This document shows, one piece after another, positions 25,844 through 34,316 of a stretch of DNA of 41,379 nucleotides. Position 1 is the first letter of the stretch. Every line of letters begins with the position of its first letter. Position numbers and translations under genes: made by a program. The notes under the pieces were generated by a model. The model saw only the letters and a list, made by a program, of their open reading frames with translations. It ran no database searches and was not told where the DNA came from. Source of the DNA: Nitrospira sp. SB0662_bin_26 (GTDB lineage Bacteria; Nitrospirota; Nitrospiria; Nitrospirales; UBA8639); assembly GCA_009840285.1 (NCBI GenBank), contig VXOF01000046.1:1-41379 (forward strand). The letters are read 5' to 3'.

Positions 25844-26530
25844 ATGCCAGTCACTATGTCCAGTACGGTCTTCAAGCGATATTTTCTGACGGGCCTGTTG
25901 GTGGTCACGCCGATTTGGGGGACGGTCCTCGTCCTCAAGACCCTGTTCGTCACCGTGGACAGCATTCTGGGGAACATGCTGGCCGAGGTGGTGACTGAGG
26001 ACTACTACGTGCCCGGGCTGGGGATCCTGATGCTGCTGTTTCTGATCCTCTTTGCGGGGTTCATGGGGACGAATTACATCGGAGGCCGGTTGGTCAAACG
26101 GTGGGAAGAGTCTCTGGAACGGGTGCCCGTGGTGCGGGGGATTTACGCGACCTTGAAATCAATGATGGATATCCTGTCGTTCAAACAGCGGAAAAAGTAC
26201 AACAAGGTGGTGATGATTCAATTCCCCAAGGACGGGAACTACTGTTTGGCCTTCGTGACCGGGGAGACCAGGGAAGAGGTGCAAAGCCTGGCGCCGGAAC
26301 CGCTGGTCCACGTGTACGTCCCGACGTCGCCGAATCCGACGTCGGGGTACTTCCTGTTGGTCCCCGAGCGGGAGGTGGTGTCCGTGGACATGAGCGTGGA
26401 AGAAGCCATGAAATTAATCGTCTCGGGCGGGCTCTATTCTTCCGGGAAACCCATGAACGTGCCGACCTTCGATACGGCACGCGAGTCCTCCGCCTTCCCT
26501 GAGCAAAAGGTCGAAGTCAGGACGGGATAG
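25844..26530 (+). CDS. DUF502-family membrane protein
   Basis: The protein has about 228 residues and two N-terminal hydrophobic segments, roughly 10-35 and 55-80, matching the DUF502 family of membrane proteins. A conserved loop with YIGGRLVKRWEESLERVPVVRGIY follows, and the remainder is a soluble beta-rich domain with PTSPNPTSGYFLLVP. Its function is unknown. Starts at 25844 and 25856 are both possible; a TTG at 25817 is less likely. It is divergent from tmk and 41 bp upstream of glmU. Confidence 0.88.
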   Translation: MPVTMSSTVFKRYFLTGLLVVTPIWGTVLVLKTLFVTVDSILGNMLAEVVTEDYYVPGLGILMLLFLILFAGFMGTNYIGGRLVKRWEESLERVPVVRGIYATLKSMMDILSFKQRKKYNKVVMIQFPKDGNYCLAFVTGETREEVQSLAPEPLVHVYVPTSPNPTSGYFLLVPEREVVSVDMSVEEAMKLIVSGGLYSSGKPMNVPTFDTARESSAFPEQKVEVRTG

Positions 26531-26571
26531 CCTCTACGTTCTTCGCCACGCCTCACCATGAGGCATCATCC

Positions 26572-28038
26572 ATGAAAAAGTTTTCCGCGATTGTCATCGC
26601 AGCGGGCCGGGGAAAACGCATGCGGTCCGGGACGACCAAGGCGTTGCATCCCGTGGCCGGACGCCCCCTGCTCTGGTACATGGTTGCGTTGGCCAGGCGG
26701 GTCGCGGACGCGCGCGTGGTGGTCGTCATCGGACATCAGGCCGACCGGGTTCGGCAGTTTTTGGACCAATCCAAATCGGATTTCGAGCCGTTCGATGTGG
26801 CCCTGCAACCTGAACAGTTGGGCACCGGTCATGCGGTGCGACAGGCTCAAGCCGCCCTGATGCCCAACGGGAAAGCCGCGAGCAAGCATTGTCTCATCGT
26901 GAACGCGGATACGCCGTTGTTGCGTCGCGCGACCGTGCAGCGGTTGTTGACTCGTCATGAAAAAGAAAAAGCCGTTTTGACCCTTTTGAGCGCGGAGTTG
27001 CCCGAGCCCCGGGGCTATGGCCGCGTGGTACGGGGCGACAAAGGGCAGGTGGTCAAGGTGGTGGAGGAAGCGGATGCGACCAGGGCCGAACGCGCCATTC
27101 ATGAAGTGAACGCCGGCACCTACGTCGTCGACACGTCGTTCCTGTTCAAGGCTTTGGCCCGGGTGCGTGCGAAGAATGTGCAAGGCGAATATTATCTGAC
27201 CGACATCGTAGGCCTGGCCGCGGCCGAGGGTCGCAAGGTGGCGGGGTTGAAGACTTCCGACTCCCGGGAATGTCTCGGGGTCAATACCCGTGAGCATCTC
27301 GCCGGTGTCGAAGAAGCGATGCGGGAACGCATTCGGGCGCGATGGCTGAACGTGGGTGTGACCATGCTCGACCCCCGGACCACGTTCATCGATGATACGG
27401 TCACGATCGGCAGGGACACCGTGCTCCATCCGGGCGTGACTTTGGAAGGGCACACGAATATCGGGCCCGGCTGCGTCATTCGCTCCGCTTCCCGGGTGAC
27501 GAACAGCGTGGTCGGGAAGGCCGTCACCATTCAGGACAGTTCCGTTGTGGACCAGGCGGTCATCGAAGACCATGCCACCGTCGGGCCGTTCGCGCATATT
27601 CGTCCCGGCGCGGTGCTGAGAAAGCAAGCTAAGGTCGGCAATTTCGTCGAAGTGAAAAACACGGAACTGGGCGCCGGATCGAAGGCGAATCATCTGACCT
27701 ATCTGGGTGACACGACCGTGGGGAAACGGGTCAATATCGGTGCGGGCACCATCACGTGCAATTACGACGGTTACAAAAAGGACCGAACGACAATCGAGGA
27801 TGAGGCGTTCATCGGCAGCGACACGCAACTGATTGCACCCGTGAAAGTAGGCAAGGGCGCGGTGGTCGGGTCGGGTTCCACGATTACGGAAGACGTTCCC
27901 GCCGATGCGCTGGCGCTATCGCGGAGCCCGCAAGTCACCAAAGAAGAATGGGCCACCCGGCGCCGAGTCGATACTTCGAAAAAGTCCTCGTCTGCTCAGA
28001 AATCTTCCCGTGGAAAGAAAAAAGGAGCTAAGGGGTAG
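26572..28038 (+). CDS. glmU: Bifunctional GlmU (GlcN-1-P acetyltransferase / GlcNAc-1-P uridylyltransferase)
   Basis: GlmU makes UDP-GlcNAc for peptidoglycan and lipopolysaccharide. The 488-residue protein has an N-terminal nucleotidyltransferase domain (AAGRGKRMRSG at about 10-20, EQLGTGHAV at about 82-90) and a C-terminal left-handed beta-helix of hexapeptide repeats ending in GAGTITCNYDG and SDTQLIAP. A Lys/Ser-rich tail of about 20 residues follows. It is upstream of glmS, which supplies its sugar precursor. Confidence 0.97.
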   Translation: MKKFSAIVIAAGRGKRMRSGTTKALHPVAGRPLLWYMVALARRVADARVVVVIGHQADRVRQFLDQSKSDFEPFDVALQPEQLGTGHAVRQAQAALMPNGKAASKHCLIVNADTPLLRRATVQRLLTRHEKEKAVLTLLSAELPEPRGYGRVVRGDKGQVVKVVEEADATRAERAIHEVNAGTYVVDTSFLFKALARVRAKNVQGEYYLTDIVGLAAAEGRKVAGLKTSDSRECLGVNTREHLAGVEEAMRERIRARWLNVGVTMLDPRTTFIDDTVTIGRDTVLHPGVTLEGHTNIGPGCVIRSASRVTNSVVGKAVTIQDSSVVDQAVIEDHATVGPFAHIRPGAVLRKQAKVGNFVEVKNTELGAGSKANHLTYLGDTTVGKRVNIGAGTITCNYDGYKKDRTTIEDEAFIGSDTQLIAPVKVGKGAVVGSGSTITEDVPADALALSRSPQVTKEEWATRRRVDTSKKSSSAQKSSRGKKKGAKG

Positions 28039-28044
28039 CGCTCC

Positions 28045-28078
28045 TTTCCCTTGGGAGAGGGCAGGGTGAGGGGAAATG
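28045..28078 (+). repeat. GGGAGAGGG...TGAGGGG repeat
   Basis: CTTTCCCTTGGGAGAGGGCAGGGTGAGGGG is a compact palindrome-containing dispersed repeat, seven bases after the glmU stop. Related elements are at 36196, 38149 and 39768. It may serve as a transcript end between glmU and glmS. Confidence 0.5.
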
Positions 28079-28105
28079 GTTCCGGCGACAAAAAAGTGAA
28101 AAAAT

Positions 28106-28157
28106 GGTGCAAAACAGAGCAGAAATGAGTCAAAAATGCTCGATTAAGGTGCAAAAC
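28106..28157 (+). promoter_or_regulatory. Paired direct repeat GGTGCAAAAC upstream of glmS
   Basis: GGTGCAAAAC occurs at 28106-28115 and again at 28148-28157. The repeats start 42 bp apart, close to four helical turns, and the second ends five bases before the glmS start. The surrounding DNA is AT-rich for this window. It could be a regulator site, but the second copy may also serve as a ribosome site (AAGGTG). Confidence 0.35.
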
Positions 28158-28162
28158 TGCGC

Positions 28163-29992
28163 ATGTGCGGAATCATAGGATATATCGGAGACGACAATGC
28201 TGCCGGGGTACTCATGCAGGGCCTCAGGCGGCTGGAGTATCGAGGCTATGATTCGGCCGGGATCGCCGTGTTGCAGCACGGCAGGATCGAGATCCGTCGA
28301 AGCGTCGGCAAACTGCTGCACCTGGAAAACGCGCTGAAACAAGAACATCTCGCCGGGACAATCGGGATCGGGCACACGCGATGGGCCACGCACGGCAAAC
28401 CGTCCGAACAGAACGCCCATCCGCACCGGTCCGGCAACGTCGTCATCGTACACAACGGCATCATCGAGAATTACCTGGTCCATAAACGGCGTTTGGAATC
28501 CGCGGGGTACCGGTTCGAATCCGAGACGGATACCGAAGTAATCGCCCATTTGGTAGCGTTTCATATGGAAGGAGGGCACTCCCTGGAGCAGGCGTTTCGC
28601 GCGACGGTGCGGGAACTGCACGGGAGCTATGCCATAGCCGGCATGTGCGTGAGCGAACCCGGGACGCTGGTCGTGACCAAGTCGGGTTGCCCCTTGGTGC
28701 TGGGGCACAGTGAGAAAGCCGCGTTTCTGGCTTCCGACGTGACGCCGTTGCTCGCGCATACCCGAAACGTGACGTATCTGGAAGACGGCGACGTCGGGAC
28801 GTTGACCCCGCTGGGCGTGACGGTGACGGGCGCGGACGGCCGACTCGTCCAGAGGGACGAGGTCCGCATTGACTGGAACGCGGAGGCCGCGGAAAAAGGC
28901 GGGTACCCGCACTTCATGCTCAAGGAAATTCACGAGCAACCACAGACCATTCTGGATACCCTGCGGGGGCGCTACAGTTACGACTCGGGCGAAGCCGACC
29001 TGCCGGATCTGGCCATCACGCCCGACCAGTTACGCGACGCCCGGTCGATCTGGATCGTCGCGTGCGGAACATCCTGGCACGCCGGCCTGGTGGGAAAATA
29101 TCTGTTGGAGGAACTCGTGCACAAACCGGTCCAGGTGGATATCGGCTCGGAGTTCCGGTACCGCAACCCGATGGTGCAGGAAGACGACGTGTTTATCGCC
29201 CTGTCGCAATCCGGAGAAACCGCGGATACGCTGGCTGCCGCCAGGGAGGCCAAGCGCCTGGGCGCGCACGTCCTGTCCATCGTCAACGTGGTGGGTAGCA
29301 CACTGGCAAGGGAATCCGACGGCGTGATCTACACCCGGTGCGGCCCGGAAATCAGCGTGGCCTCGACCAAAGCCTTCACCGGTCAGATCATGGCCTTGTA
29401 TCTCCTCGCCCTGCACGTCGGGAGAGTGCGCGAGGTCCTGAGCGTGGAAGACGGGCAATGGTGGCTGGATCAGTTCATGGCCCTGCCCGGGCACGTGGAA
29501 GGCGTCATCAGGCGGGAAGCCGAATTCGCGGCCATGGCGAAACGGTTCCACGAGAAGAACAACTTTCTCTATCTCGGACGCGGGATCAATTATCCGATCG
29601 CGTTGGAAGGCGCGCTCAAGCTCAAGGAAATTTCCTACATCCACGCGGAAGGGTACGCCGCCGGAGAAATGAAGCACGGCCCCATTGCCCTGATCGACGA
29701 AGACATGCCGGTGGTGGTGCTGGCCCCGCGGGACAGGTTATACGACAAGACCGTGAGCAACCTCATGGAAGTCAAGGCGCGGAGCGCGCCGGTCATCGCA
29801 TTCGTGAGCGAGGGCGAAGAAGAACTGGAAGCCCTGGCCGATTGCGTCTTCCGCATTCCCAACACCCATGCCTTGCTCTCACCGATTCCCTTCACGGCCG
29901 CGCTGCAACTCTTGGCGTATCATATCGCGACCCTCCGCAACATCGACGTGGATCGCCCGCGGAACTTGGCGAAAAGCGTGACCGTGGAGTAG
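28163..29992 (+). CDS. glmS: Glutamine-fructose-6-phosphate aminotransferase
   Basis: GlmS makes glucosamine-6-phosphate from fructose-6-phosphate and glutamine. The 609-residue protein begins MCGIIGYIG, with the catalytic Cys2 of the Ntn glutaminase domain (about 1-225). Two SIS domains follow, carrying CGTSWHA, SQSGETADT and STKAFTGQ. It ends in the typical LAKSVTVE. There is no glmS ribozyme-like leader. It lies 124 bp after glmU. Confidence 0.98.
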   Translation: MCGIIGYIGDDNAAGVLMQGLRRLEYRGYDSAGIAVLQHGRIEIRRSVGKLLHLENALKQEHLAGTIGIGHTRWATHGKPSEQNAHPHRSGNVVIVHNGIIENYLVHKRRLESAGYRFESETDTEVIAHLVAFHMEGGHSLEQAFRATVRELHGSYAIAGMCVSEPGTLVVTKSGCPLVLGHSEKAAFLASDVTPLLAHTRNVTYLEDGDVGTLTPLGVTVTGADGRLVQRDEVRIDWNAEAAEKGGYPHFMLKEIHEQPQTILDTLRGRYSYDSGEADLPDLAITPDQLRDARSIWIVACGTSWHAGLVGKYLLEELVHKPVQVDIGSEFRYRNPMVQEDDVFIALSQSGETADTLAAAREAKRLGAHVLSIVNVVGSTLARESDGVIYTRCGPEISVASTKAFTGQIMALYLLALHVGRVREVLSVEDGQWWLDQFMALPGHVEGVIRREAEFAAMAKRFHEKNNFLYLGRGINYPIALEGALKLKEISYIHAEGYAAGEMKHGPIALIDEDMPVVVLAPRDRLYDKTVSNLMEVKARSAPVIAFVSEGEEELEALADCVFRIPNTHALLSPIPFTAALQLLAYHIATLRNIDVDRPRNLAKSVTVE

Positions 29993-30015
29993 GGCATCGA
30001 ACCCCGTCCGTGACT

Positions 30016-30516
30016 ATGTTTCATCTGTGGATTGTGCCGACGGGTGAGGTATACGACCGGCTCGCCGGCGTGATCGCCGACTTGAGTGCCCGGCATCATG
30101 GCCCGGCGTTCGACCCCCATCTCACACTGCTGGGGAGACTTGAAGGCGAAGAAGAGGTTCTGGTTGACCGCACGCGCCGATTCGCGCGCGCGCTTCATCC
30201 TTTCGAGGTTCGGCTCAAGGAGCCAGGCTATGAGGCGCAATACTTTCGCTGCCTTTTTCTGCCGGCGGAGCCGTCTCCGCCGCTTCTGCAGGTTCATCAA
30301 CGGGCCACGCAGATCTTCAACGCCCAACCGACGAGTCCGTTCGACCCGCACGTCAGTCTTCTGTACGGGCTGTTTCCCGAAAGCGTGAAGCAGGAGATCA
30401 TCAAGGCCTTGCCCCTTGACCTGCCCGGCAGCTTTTCCGTCTCACGCCTCCAACTCATTCGAGCCGAATCAAAGAACCCACAGGACTGGCAGGTCGCGGA
30501 GACTCTGGATCTGTGA
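30016..30516 (+). CDS. 2H phosphoesterase (RNA 2',3'-cyclic phosphodiesterase-like)
   Basis: The 166-residue protein carries two short histidine motifs, PHLTLLG (about 33-39) and PHVSLLYG (about 113-120). These are the HxT/S pair that defines the 2H phosphoesterase superfamily, including cyclic phosphodiesterases and ThpR-type enzymes. The second motif has Ser in place of Thr, which is allowed. Start is ATG 30016, with a GTG six bases earlier as an alternative. It follows glmS by 23 bp. The substrate is unknown, possibly a 2',3'-cyclic nucleotide. Confidence 0.8.
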   Translation: MFHLWIVPTGEVYDRLAGVIADLSARHHGPAFDPHLTLLGRLEGEEEVLVDRTRRFARALHPFEVRLKEPGYEAQYFRCLFLPAEPSPPLLQVHQRATQIFNAQPTSPFDPHVSLLYGLFPESVKQEIIKALPLDLPGSFSVSRLQLIRAESKNPQDWQVAETLDL

Positions 30517-30534
30517 CTCCCTGTGTGTCCTCCT

Positions 30535-30595
30535 CTTGTCATTCTCGATCAGAGCTTGTCCTTGACGTTTGTAATCGAGGATCGGGGATGACAAG
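30535..30595. repeat. Palindromic repeat with 8-bp terminal inverted repeat
   Basis: CTTGTCAT (30535-30542) and ATGACAAG (30588-30595) are perfect inverted ends. Inside are partial copies of CTCGATC/GATCGAG. It is a rearranged member of the CTGTCAT palindrome family and lies 18 bp after the phosphoesterase stop. Confidence 0.55.
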
Positions 30596-30614
30596 AAAGG
30601 CAAAGGGCAGTTCC

Positions 30615-30860
30615 CGGCGCCTGCGGGCGTGGCTGCGACCCAGGCCCGAAACCTCTACATTGGGGGCGAGGACTGTCTGAGCGAAGCGAGTTCCGCAGCC
30701 CAAGCAACCGGGACTGGGGCAAAGGCACCCCTTGGGGCCACGCCCGGGCGCCAATGGTTTTGGGTCCTTTTGCCGAAACAAAAGGACCTCGTCGTGCGGG
30801 GGCGAAACCCCGCATGAAACAGCAAAGACCCTGGTACCCCGATCGGGTGGGGAATGGCAG
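30615..30860 (+). repeat. Dispersed structured repeat, copy C, with attached palindrome
   Basis: Positions 30615-30814 match copy A base for base apart from scattered substitutions. A degenerate palindrome follows, GCAAAGACCCTGG then CCCCGATCGGGTGGGG, to about 30860, in the same arrangement as in copy B. With the element at 30535 it fills the 385-bp gap between two convergent genes. Confidence 0.88.
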
Positions 30861-30901
30861 CAGAGTCAGCGGGGATGATCGCAGAGAAAGTAAGCGCGGG
30901 A

Positions 30902-31477
30902 TTATTGCCGGGTAAAGGCAAACGTGTGGGTCACTTGTTCCCGGCCGTGTTCGAAGACCGTCCATTCATGGTTGATGTGGCGGTCGTCGATAAAGGAAAG
31001 GGTCAATTCGTGCATGTGCTTGTCCTGCAGGGAATGCATGCCCGTGCCGTCGATATAGGACATGGTAATGGAATTGCCCGTCACGGGGCTGCTGGTACGC
31101 ATGCGTGGCTGGTTGCCCAACGCGCAGTAATGCGTCATGACCATCTCGTGCCCGTCCTGCGCATAAACCGAGACCATTTCCTTGGGCGTGCCTGGGAACA
31201 TCCGTTCGATCACTGCCGTGCCTCTTGATGTTAAGGCATATTCCACGGTGATGATTTCCTGCCCGTCGAGTACTTGTCTGCTGCCCTGCCAAGTCCCTAC
31301 CAGTTCTTTGACGAGTTCGAACGGCATGGGAAGTTGGGAAGGATGTTCGGCCAGGGCCTGTCCGGACCAGAGCCCACAGAGGCTTCCTCCCAGCACGAGC
31401 AGGAGGATGTGTGGCCGTAGGCCTCTCGTTTTGGTGGTTTGGATTTCGGATCGGGGTGGGCTATCCTGTCGCGCCAT
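30902..31477 (-). CDS. Secreted protein of unknown function, possibly lipocalin-like
   Basis: The 191-residue protein has a basic N-terminus, a hydrophobic signal (about 22-42) and a possible cleavage after ALA. The mature part begins with KELVGTWQGSRQV, reminiscent of DUF1579- or lipocalin-like beta-barrels. It continues with alternating strands, including SITMSYIDGTG. No catalytic motif is evident. It is divergent from the MOSC gene. Assignment to a family is tentative. Confidence 0.75.
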   Translation of the reverse strand: MARQDSPPRSEIQTTKTRGLRPHILLLVLGGSLCGLWSGQALAEHPSQLPMPFELVKELVGTWQGSRQVLDGQEIITVEYALTSRGTAVIERMFPGTPKEMVSVYAQDGHEMVMTHYCALGNQPRMRTSSPVTGNSITMSYIDGTGMHSLQDKHMHELTLSFIDDRHINHEWTVFEHGREQVTHTFAFTRQ

Positions 31478-31542
31478 AGTTTACTATAAAACGTCGACAT
31501 TGAAGAGTCAAAACCCATTCCGCCTAAATCGGAGGCAGGATC

Positions 31543-32004
31543 GTGTCGAAGCACACGCGGGCGGCAGGAGGCCGGCTGGAAGCCATTTGGATCAAGCGCA
31601 TGAAGCGGGGGCCCATGGATTTCGTGGAGCAGGCTGTTATGCAAGCGGGTGAGGGGCTGGTCGGCAATGCGAACCAAGGCGGCAGGCGACAGGTCACCAT
31701 TCTCGAACGGGAAAACTGGGCGGAGTTGATGACGGAAGTCAACGGCACGTTGCCGCCGTCCGCGCGCCGGGCGAACCTGTTGATCAGCGGTCTCAGCCTG
31801 TACCGGTCTGCGAAACGTATCCTGCGCATCGGATCGTGTCGCATCCGTATCCTGGGTGAAACCAGGCCGTGCGAACGCATGGAAGAAGCCTGGCCCGGGC
31901 TGCAGGCAGCCATGTCCCGTGCCTGGACCGGTGGGGCGTTTGGCGAGGTCCTGGACGATGGCGAGATTCTGGTCGGGGATCCCGTGTGCTGGGAGGAAGA
32001 GTGA
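31543..32004 (+). CDS. MOSC-domain protein
   Basis: The 153-residue protein resembles stand-alone MOSC domains (the sulfur-carrier domain of Mo-cofactor sulfurases, YiiM-like). Family features are an early basic strand, PPSARRANLLISGL (about 75-88) and a CRIRILGETRPCERM segment (about 98-112) with a conserved Cys. The start is a GTG with a GGAGG ribosome site eight bases upstream. The precise substrate is unknown. It is followed 13 bp later by the YqaA-like gene. Confidence 0.85.
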   Translation: MSKHTRAAGGRLEAIWIKRMKRGPMDFVEQAVMQAGEGLVGNANQGGRRQVTILERENWAELMTEVNGTLPPSARRANLLISGLSLYRSAKRILRIGSCRIRILGETRPCERMEEAWPGLQAAMSRAWTGGAFGEVLDDGEILVGDPVCWEEE

Positions 32005-32017
32005 ATGAGCCGATATC

Positions 32018-32440
32018 ATGACCGGTGAGGCGCCGGGCCTCTGGGCCTTGTTCGTGAGCGCGTTCCTTGCCGCTACGCTGCTTCCCGGCGGGTCCGAGGC
32101 CGTGTTGGCAATATTGGCCGTCCGGGATGAGCATGATCCGTGGCTCCTGTTGGCCGTGGCTTCGGCGGGGAATACGTTGGGCGGGATGAGCACGTGGGCT
32201 GTCGGCCGTTTTTTCGGGTGGCGGTTTCCGGCTTCGCGATTCACTCAACCCAAATATGACCGGCCGATTCGGTGGCTGCGGCAATGGGGGAGCCCGGCTC
32301 TGTTGCTATCCTGGATGCCCGTCGTGGGCGATGCGTTGTGTCTGGTCGGCGGGTGGCTCCGCGTGCCGTGGTTTGCCGCGTTGGTGTGGATCGCCGTCGG
32401 CAAAGCCGCGCGATACGGTGTCATCGTGTATGTGCTGTAG
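32018..32440 (+). CDS. YqaA/DedA-like membrane protein
   Basis: This 140-residue protein has about four hydrophobic segments and the pattern of the small YqaA branch of the VTT/DedA (SNARE-associated) family: FLAATLLPGGSEAVL near the start, GNTLGGMSTWAVGR in the middle and RLLSWMPVVGD-like residues later. Such proteins are thought to act in membrane lipid handling. The gene ends immediately before a dispersed repeat. Confidence 0.85.
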   Translation: MTGEAPGLWALFVSAFLAATLLPGGSEAVLAILAVRDEHDPWLLLAVASAGNTLGGMSTWAVGRFFGWRFPASRFTQPKYDRPIRWLRQWGSPALLLSWMPVVGDALCLVGGWLRVPWFAALVWIAVGKAARYGVIVYVL

Positions 32441-32453
32441 CGCCGGCCCGGAG

Positions 32454-32504
32454 CCTGCCCTGAGCGCCCTTCGACTTTGCTAACGCTACGCTCAGGACGA
32501 ACGG
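32454..32504. repeat. CCCTTCGACTTTGC...CTCAGGACGAACGG dispersed repeat
   Basis: A CCTTCGAC ... GCTCAGGAC element with an internal extra GCTAACGC and an extra CCCTGAGC at its left, so it looks like two overlapping copies. It lies between the convergent YqaA-like and Nudix genes and is related to the element at 19772. Confidence 0.5.
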
Positions 32505-32522
32505 CGGAGAAGCCGTTGATCC

Positions 32523-33059
32523 CTACGGTCGCGGAGGACCCGGGATGGTGCCCACGTGAACCGGTGCGTGCGTCCCGTCTTTGCAATAGCGCTCCAGGAT
32601 TTCGTGAATCACCCGGAACGCCAGCTTCGACCACGGTATGTCTTCCCGTTTGAACAGATCGACTTCCAGGCTTTCCGCTCCCGCGCCGAACGCGGCCCGC
32701 TTCATGTTCCCGCGAAACACGACGTACACCTGGCTCACGTGCGGAATGCTGAACACGGCGTAGAGTTGAGAGATTTCCACCTCGGTCTCGGCTTCTTCCA
32801 GGGTTTCACGGGCGGCGGCTTGTTCCAAAGTTTCGTCCTTTTCCATGAATCCCGCGGGAAACGTCCAGAGCCCGGCACGCGGCTCGATGGCGCGTTTGCA
32901 TAGCAGGATCCGATCCTCCCATTCGGGAAGGCAGCCCACCACGATTTTGGGATTTTCGTAATGCACGGCGTGGCAGCGCTCACAGACGAACCGGAGCAGC
33001 GTGTCTCCATCGGGAATCTTCATGACGAGGGATGCGCCGCACGCGCTGCAATAGTTCAT
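32523..33059 (-). CDS. Nudix hydrolase with N-terminal zinc ribbon
   Basis: The 178-residue protein has a zinc-ribbon-like start (CSAC and CERC) and a Nudix domain. The Nudix box GFMEKDETLEQAAARETLEEAETEV has the G-x5-E-x7-RE-x2-EE core but Glu where the box usually has Gly. I chose ATG at 33059, since the 22 residues upstream are unlike the family. It probably hydrolyses a nucleoside-diphosphate compound; NAD-type substrates are possible because of the zinc ribbon. It is divergent from the DegT-family gene. Confidence 0.88.
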   Translation of the reverse strand: MNYCSACGASLVMKIPDGDTLLRFVCERCHAVHYENPKIVVGCLPEWEDRILLCKRAIEPRAGLWTFPAGFMEKDETLEQAAARETLEEAETEVEISQLYAVFSIPHVSQVYVVFRGNMKRAAFGAGAESLEVDLFKREDIPWSKLAFRVIHEILERYCKDGTHAPVHVGTIPGPPRP

Positions 33060-33160
33060 GGTGTCGCTGGTTTGGAGACAACGGGCTGGCAAAGGGCGTG
33101 ACGTCGCCGACTTGCTCGTTCCCATCAGGTATGTTTGAATACGCGGTCCGCAATTGACCC

Positions 33161-34303
33161 ATGATAACAGGAGTGATGCCGTTCGTGAAGGTTCCTTTGT
33201 TGGATTTACAGGCCCAATTCCGGCAGATCCGTGGCGACGTCCTGTCGGCGATCGAAGAGGTCTGCGAGGCGCAGAGCTTCATTCTTGGTCGTCGCGTCGA
33301 AGTCTTCGAATCGGCGATTGCCGGGTATCTCGAGTGCCGTCACGCCGTGGGTGTGGCCTCGGGAAGTGACGCCTTGCTGTTGTCCCTGATGGCGGCGGGA
33401 GTGAAACCCGGTGATGAAGTCATTACCGTGCCGTTTACCTTCTTTTCCACGGCAGGCAGCATCTCGCGCCTGCACGCGGTGCCGGTCTTCGTGGACGTCC
33501 TTCCCGATACCTTTACCATGGATCCCGAACAGCTTGAGCGGAAGATCACGCCTCGCACGAAAGCCATTATCCCGGTGCATCTCTTCGGGCAATGCGCCGA
33601 CATGGAGCGCATCATGGAACTGGCCGATCGACGCGGCCTCAAGGTCATTGAAGACGCCTGCCAGTCCATCGGCGCCAGCCGGCAGGGTCGCAAAGCCGGA
33701 ACCTTCGGGTATTCGGGGTGCTTCAGCTTTTTCCCGTCCAAGAACCTCGGAGGCGTGGGTGACGGCGGGTTGATCGTGACGAATGACGGGGACCTCTGCG
33801 ACCTGCTTTTGGCGTTGCGGGTGCATGGAAGCCGTTCGGATTACCATCACGACCACATCGGACTCAACAGCCGGCTCGATGCCTTGGAGGCGGCGGTGTT
33901 GCGTGTCAAGCTGCAACACCTGGACGAATGGAATGCCAAACGCGCCCGGAACGCGGCGAACTATAATGACCTGTTCACACGGGCCGGGTTGCTGGAGCGC
34001 CTGACGTTGCCGCCCACGGATCCACGCAACGTACACGTCTTCAACCAATACACCCTGCGCGCGCAAAACCGCGATGAATTGATGGCCTATTTAAAGGATC
34101 ACGAGATCGGCCATAAAGTCTATTACCCCGTCCCTCTGCACCTGCAGGAATGTTACCAACCGCTGGGTTACGCCAAGGGTGATCTTCCGGTGTCCGAGCA
34201 ACTGGCGCAAGAAGTGGTGTCCCTGCCGGTGTATCCCGAACTCACCGACGCGCAGATGGAAACGGTCGTGACGCGGATCAGCGAGTTCTACAACAGCCGT
34301 TAA
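33161..34303 (+). CDS. DegT/DnrJ/EryC1/StrS-family sugar aminotransferase
   Basis: The PLP-dependent enzyme aminates keto-sugar nucleotides used in surface glycans or antibiotics. Motifs are VPLLDLQAQF at the start, GVASGSDALLLSL (PLP phosphate binding), EDACQSIGA (Asp on the ring nitrogen) and the Schiff-base lysine in FFPSKNLGG. Length of about 380 residues is normal. Start is uncertain: ATG 33161 lacks a ribosome site, ATG 33176 is too close to AGGAG, and GTG 33185 has AGGAG eleven bases ahead. The sugar substrate cannot be read from the sequence. Confidence 0.93.
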   Translation: MITGVMPFVKVPLLDLQAQFRQIRGDVLSAIEEVCEAQSFILGRRVEVFESAIAGYLECRHAVGVASGSDALLLSLMAAGVKPGDEVITVPFTFFSTAGSISRLHAVPVFVDVLPDTFTMDPEQLERKITPRTKAIIPVHLFGQCADMERIMELADRRGLKVIEDACQSIGASRQGRKAGTFGYSGCFSFFPSKNLGGVGDGGLIVTNDGDLCDLLLALRVHGSRSDYHHDHIGLNSRLDALEAAVLRVKLQHLDEWNAKRARNAANYNDLFTRAGLLERLTLPPTDPRNVHVFNQYTLRAQNRDELMAYLKDHEIGHKVYYPVPLHLQECYQPLGYAKGDLPVSEQLAQEVVSLPVYPELTDAQMETVVTRISEFYNSR

Positions 34304-34316
34304 ACCCGTCTTACCA

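Noticed and set aside
28081-28162. glmS ribozyme/riboswitch
   Set aside because: The leader is only about 124 bp and AT-rich, with none of the conserved ribozyme core; only the direct repeats are notable.
30539-30781. Short frames inside the 200-bp repeats (also at 7592, 23722, 30629)
   Set aside because: Identical peptides appear only because the DNA repeats; frames are open in several registers and lack ribosome sites.
31297-32244. Minus-strand open frame of 315 codons
   Set aside because: It overlaps the MOSC gene and the 5' parts of two neighbours and has no recognisable fold; the sense genes are convincing.
33161-34303. DegT-family gene as part of the lipid-headgroup cluster
   Set aside because: It is separated from that cluster by the oppositely oriented queF gene and acts on sugar nucleotides, so a shared pathway is not supported.
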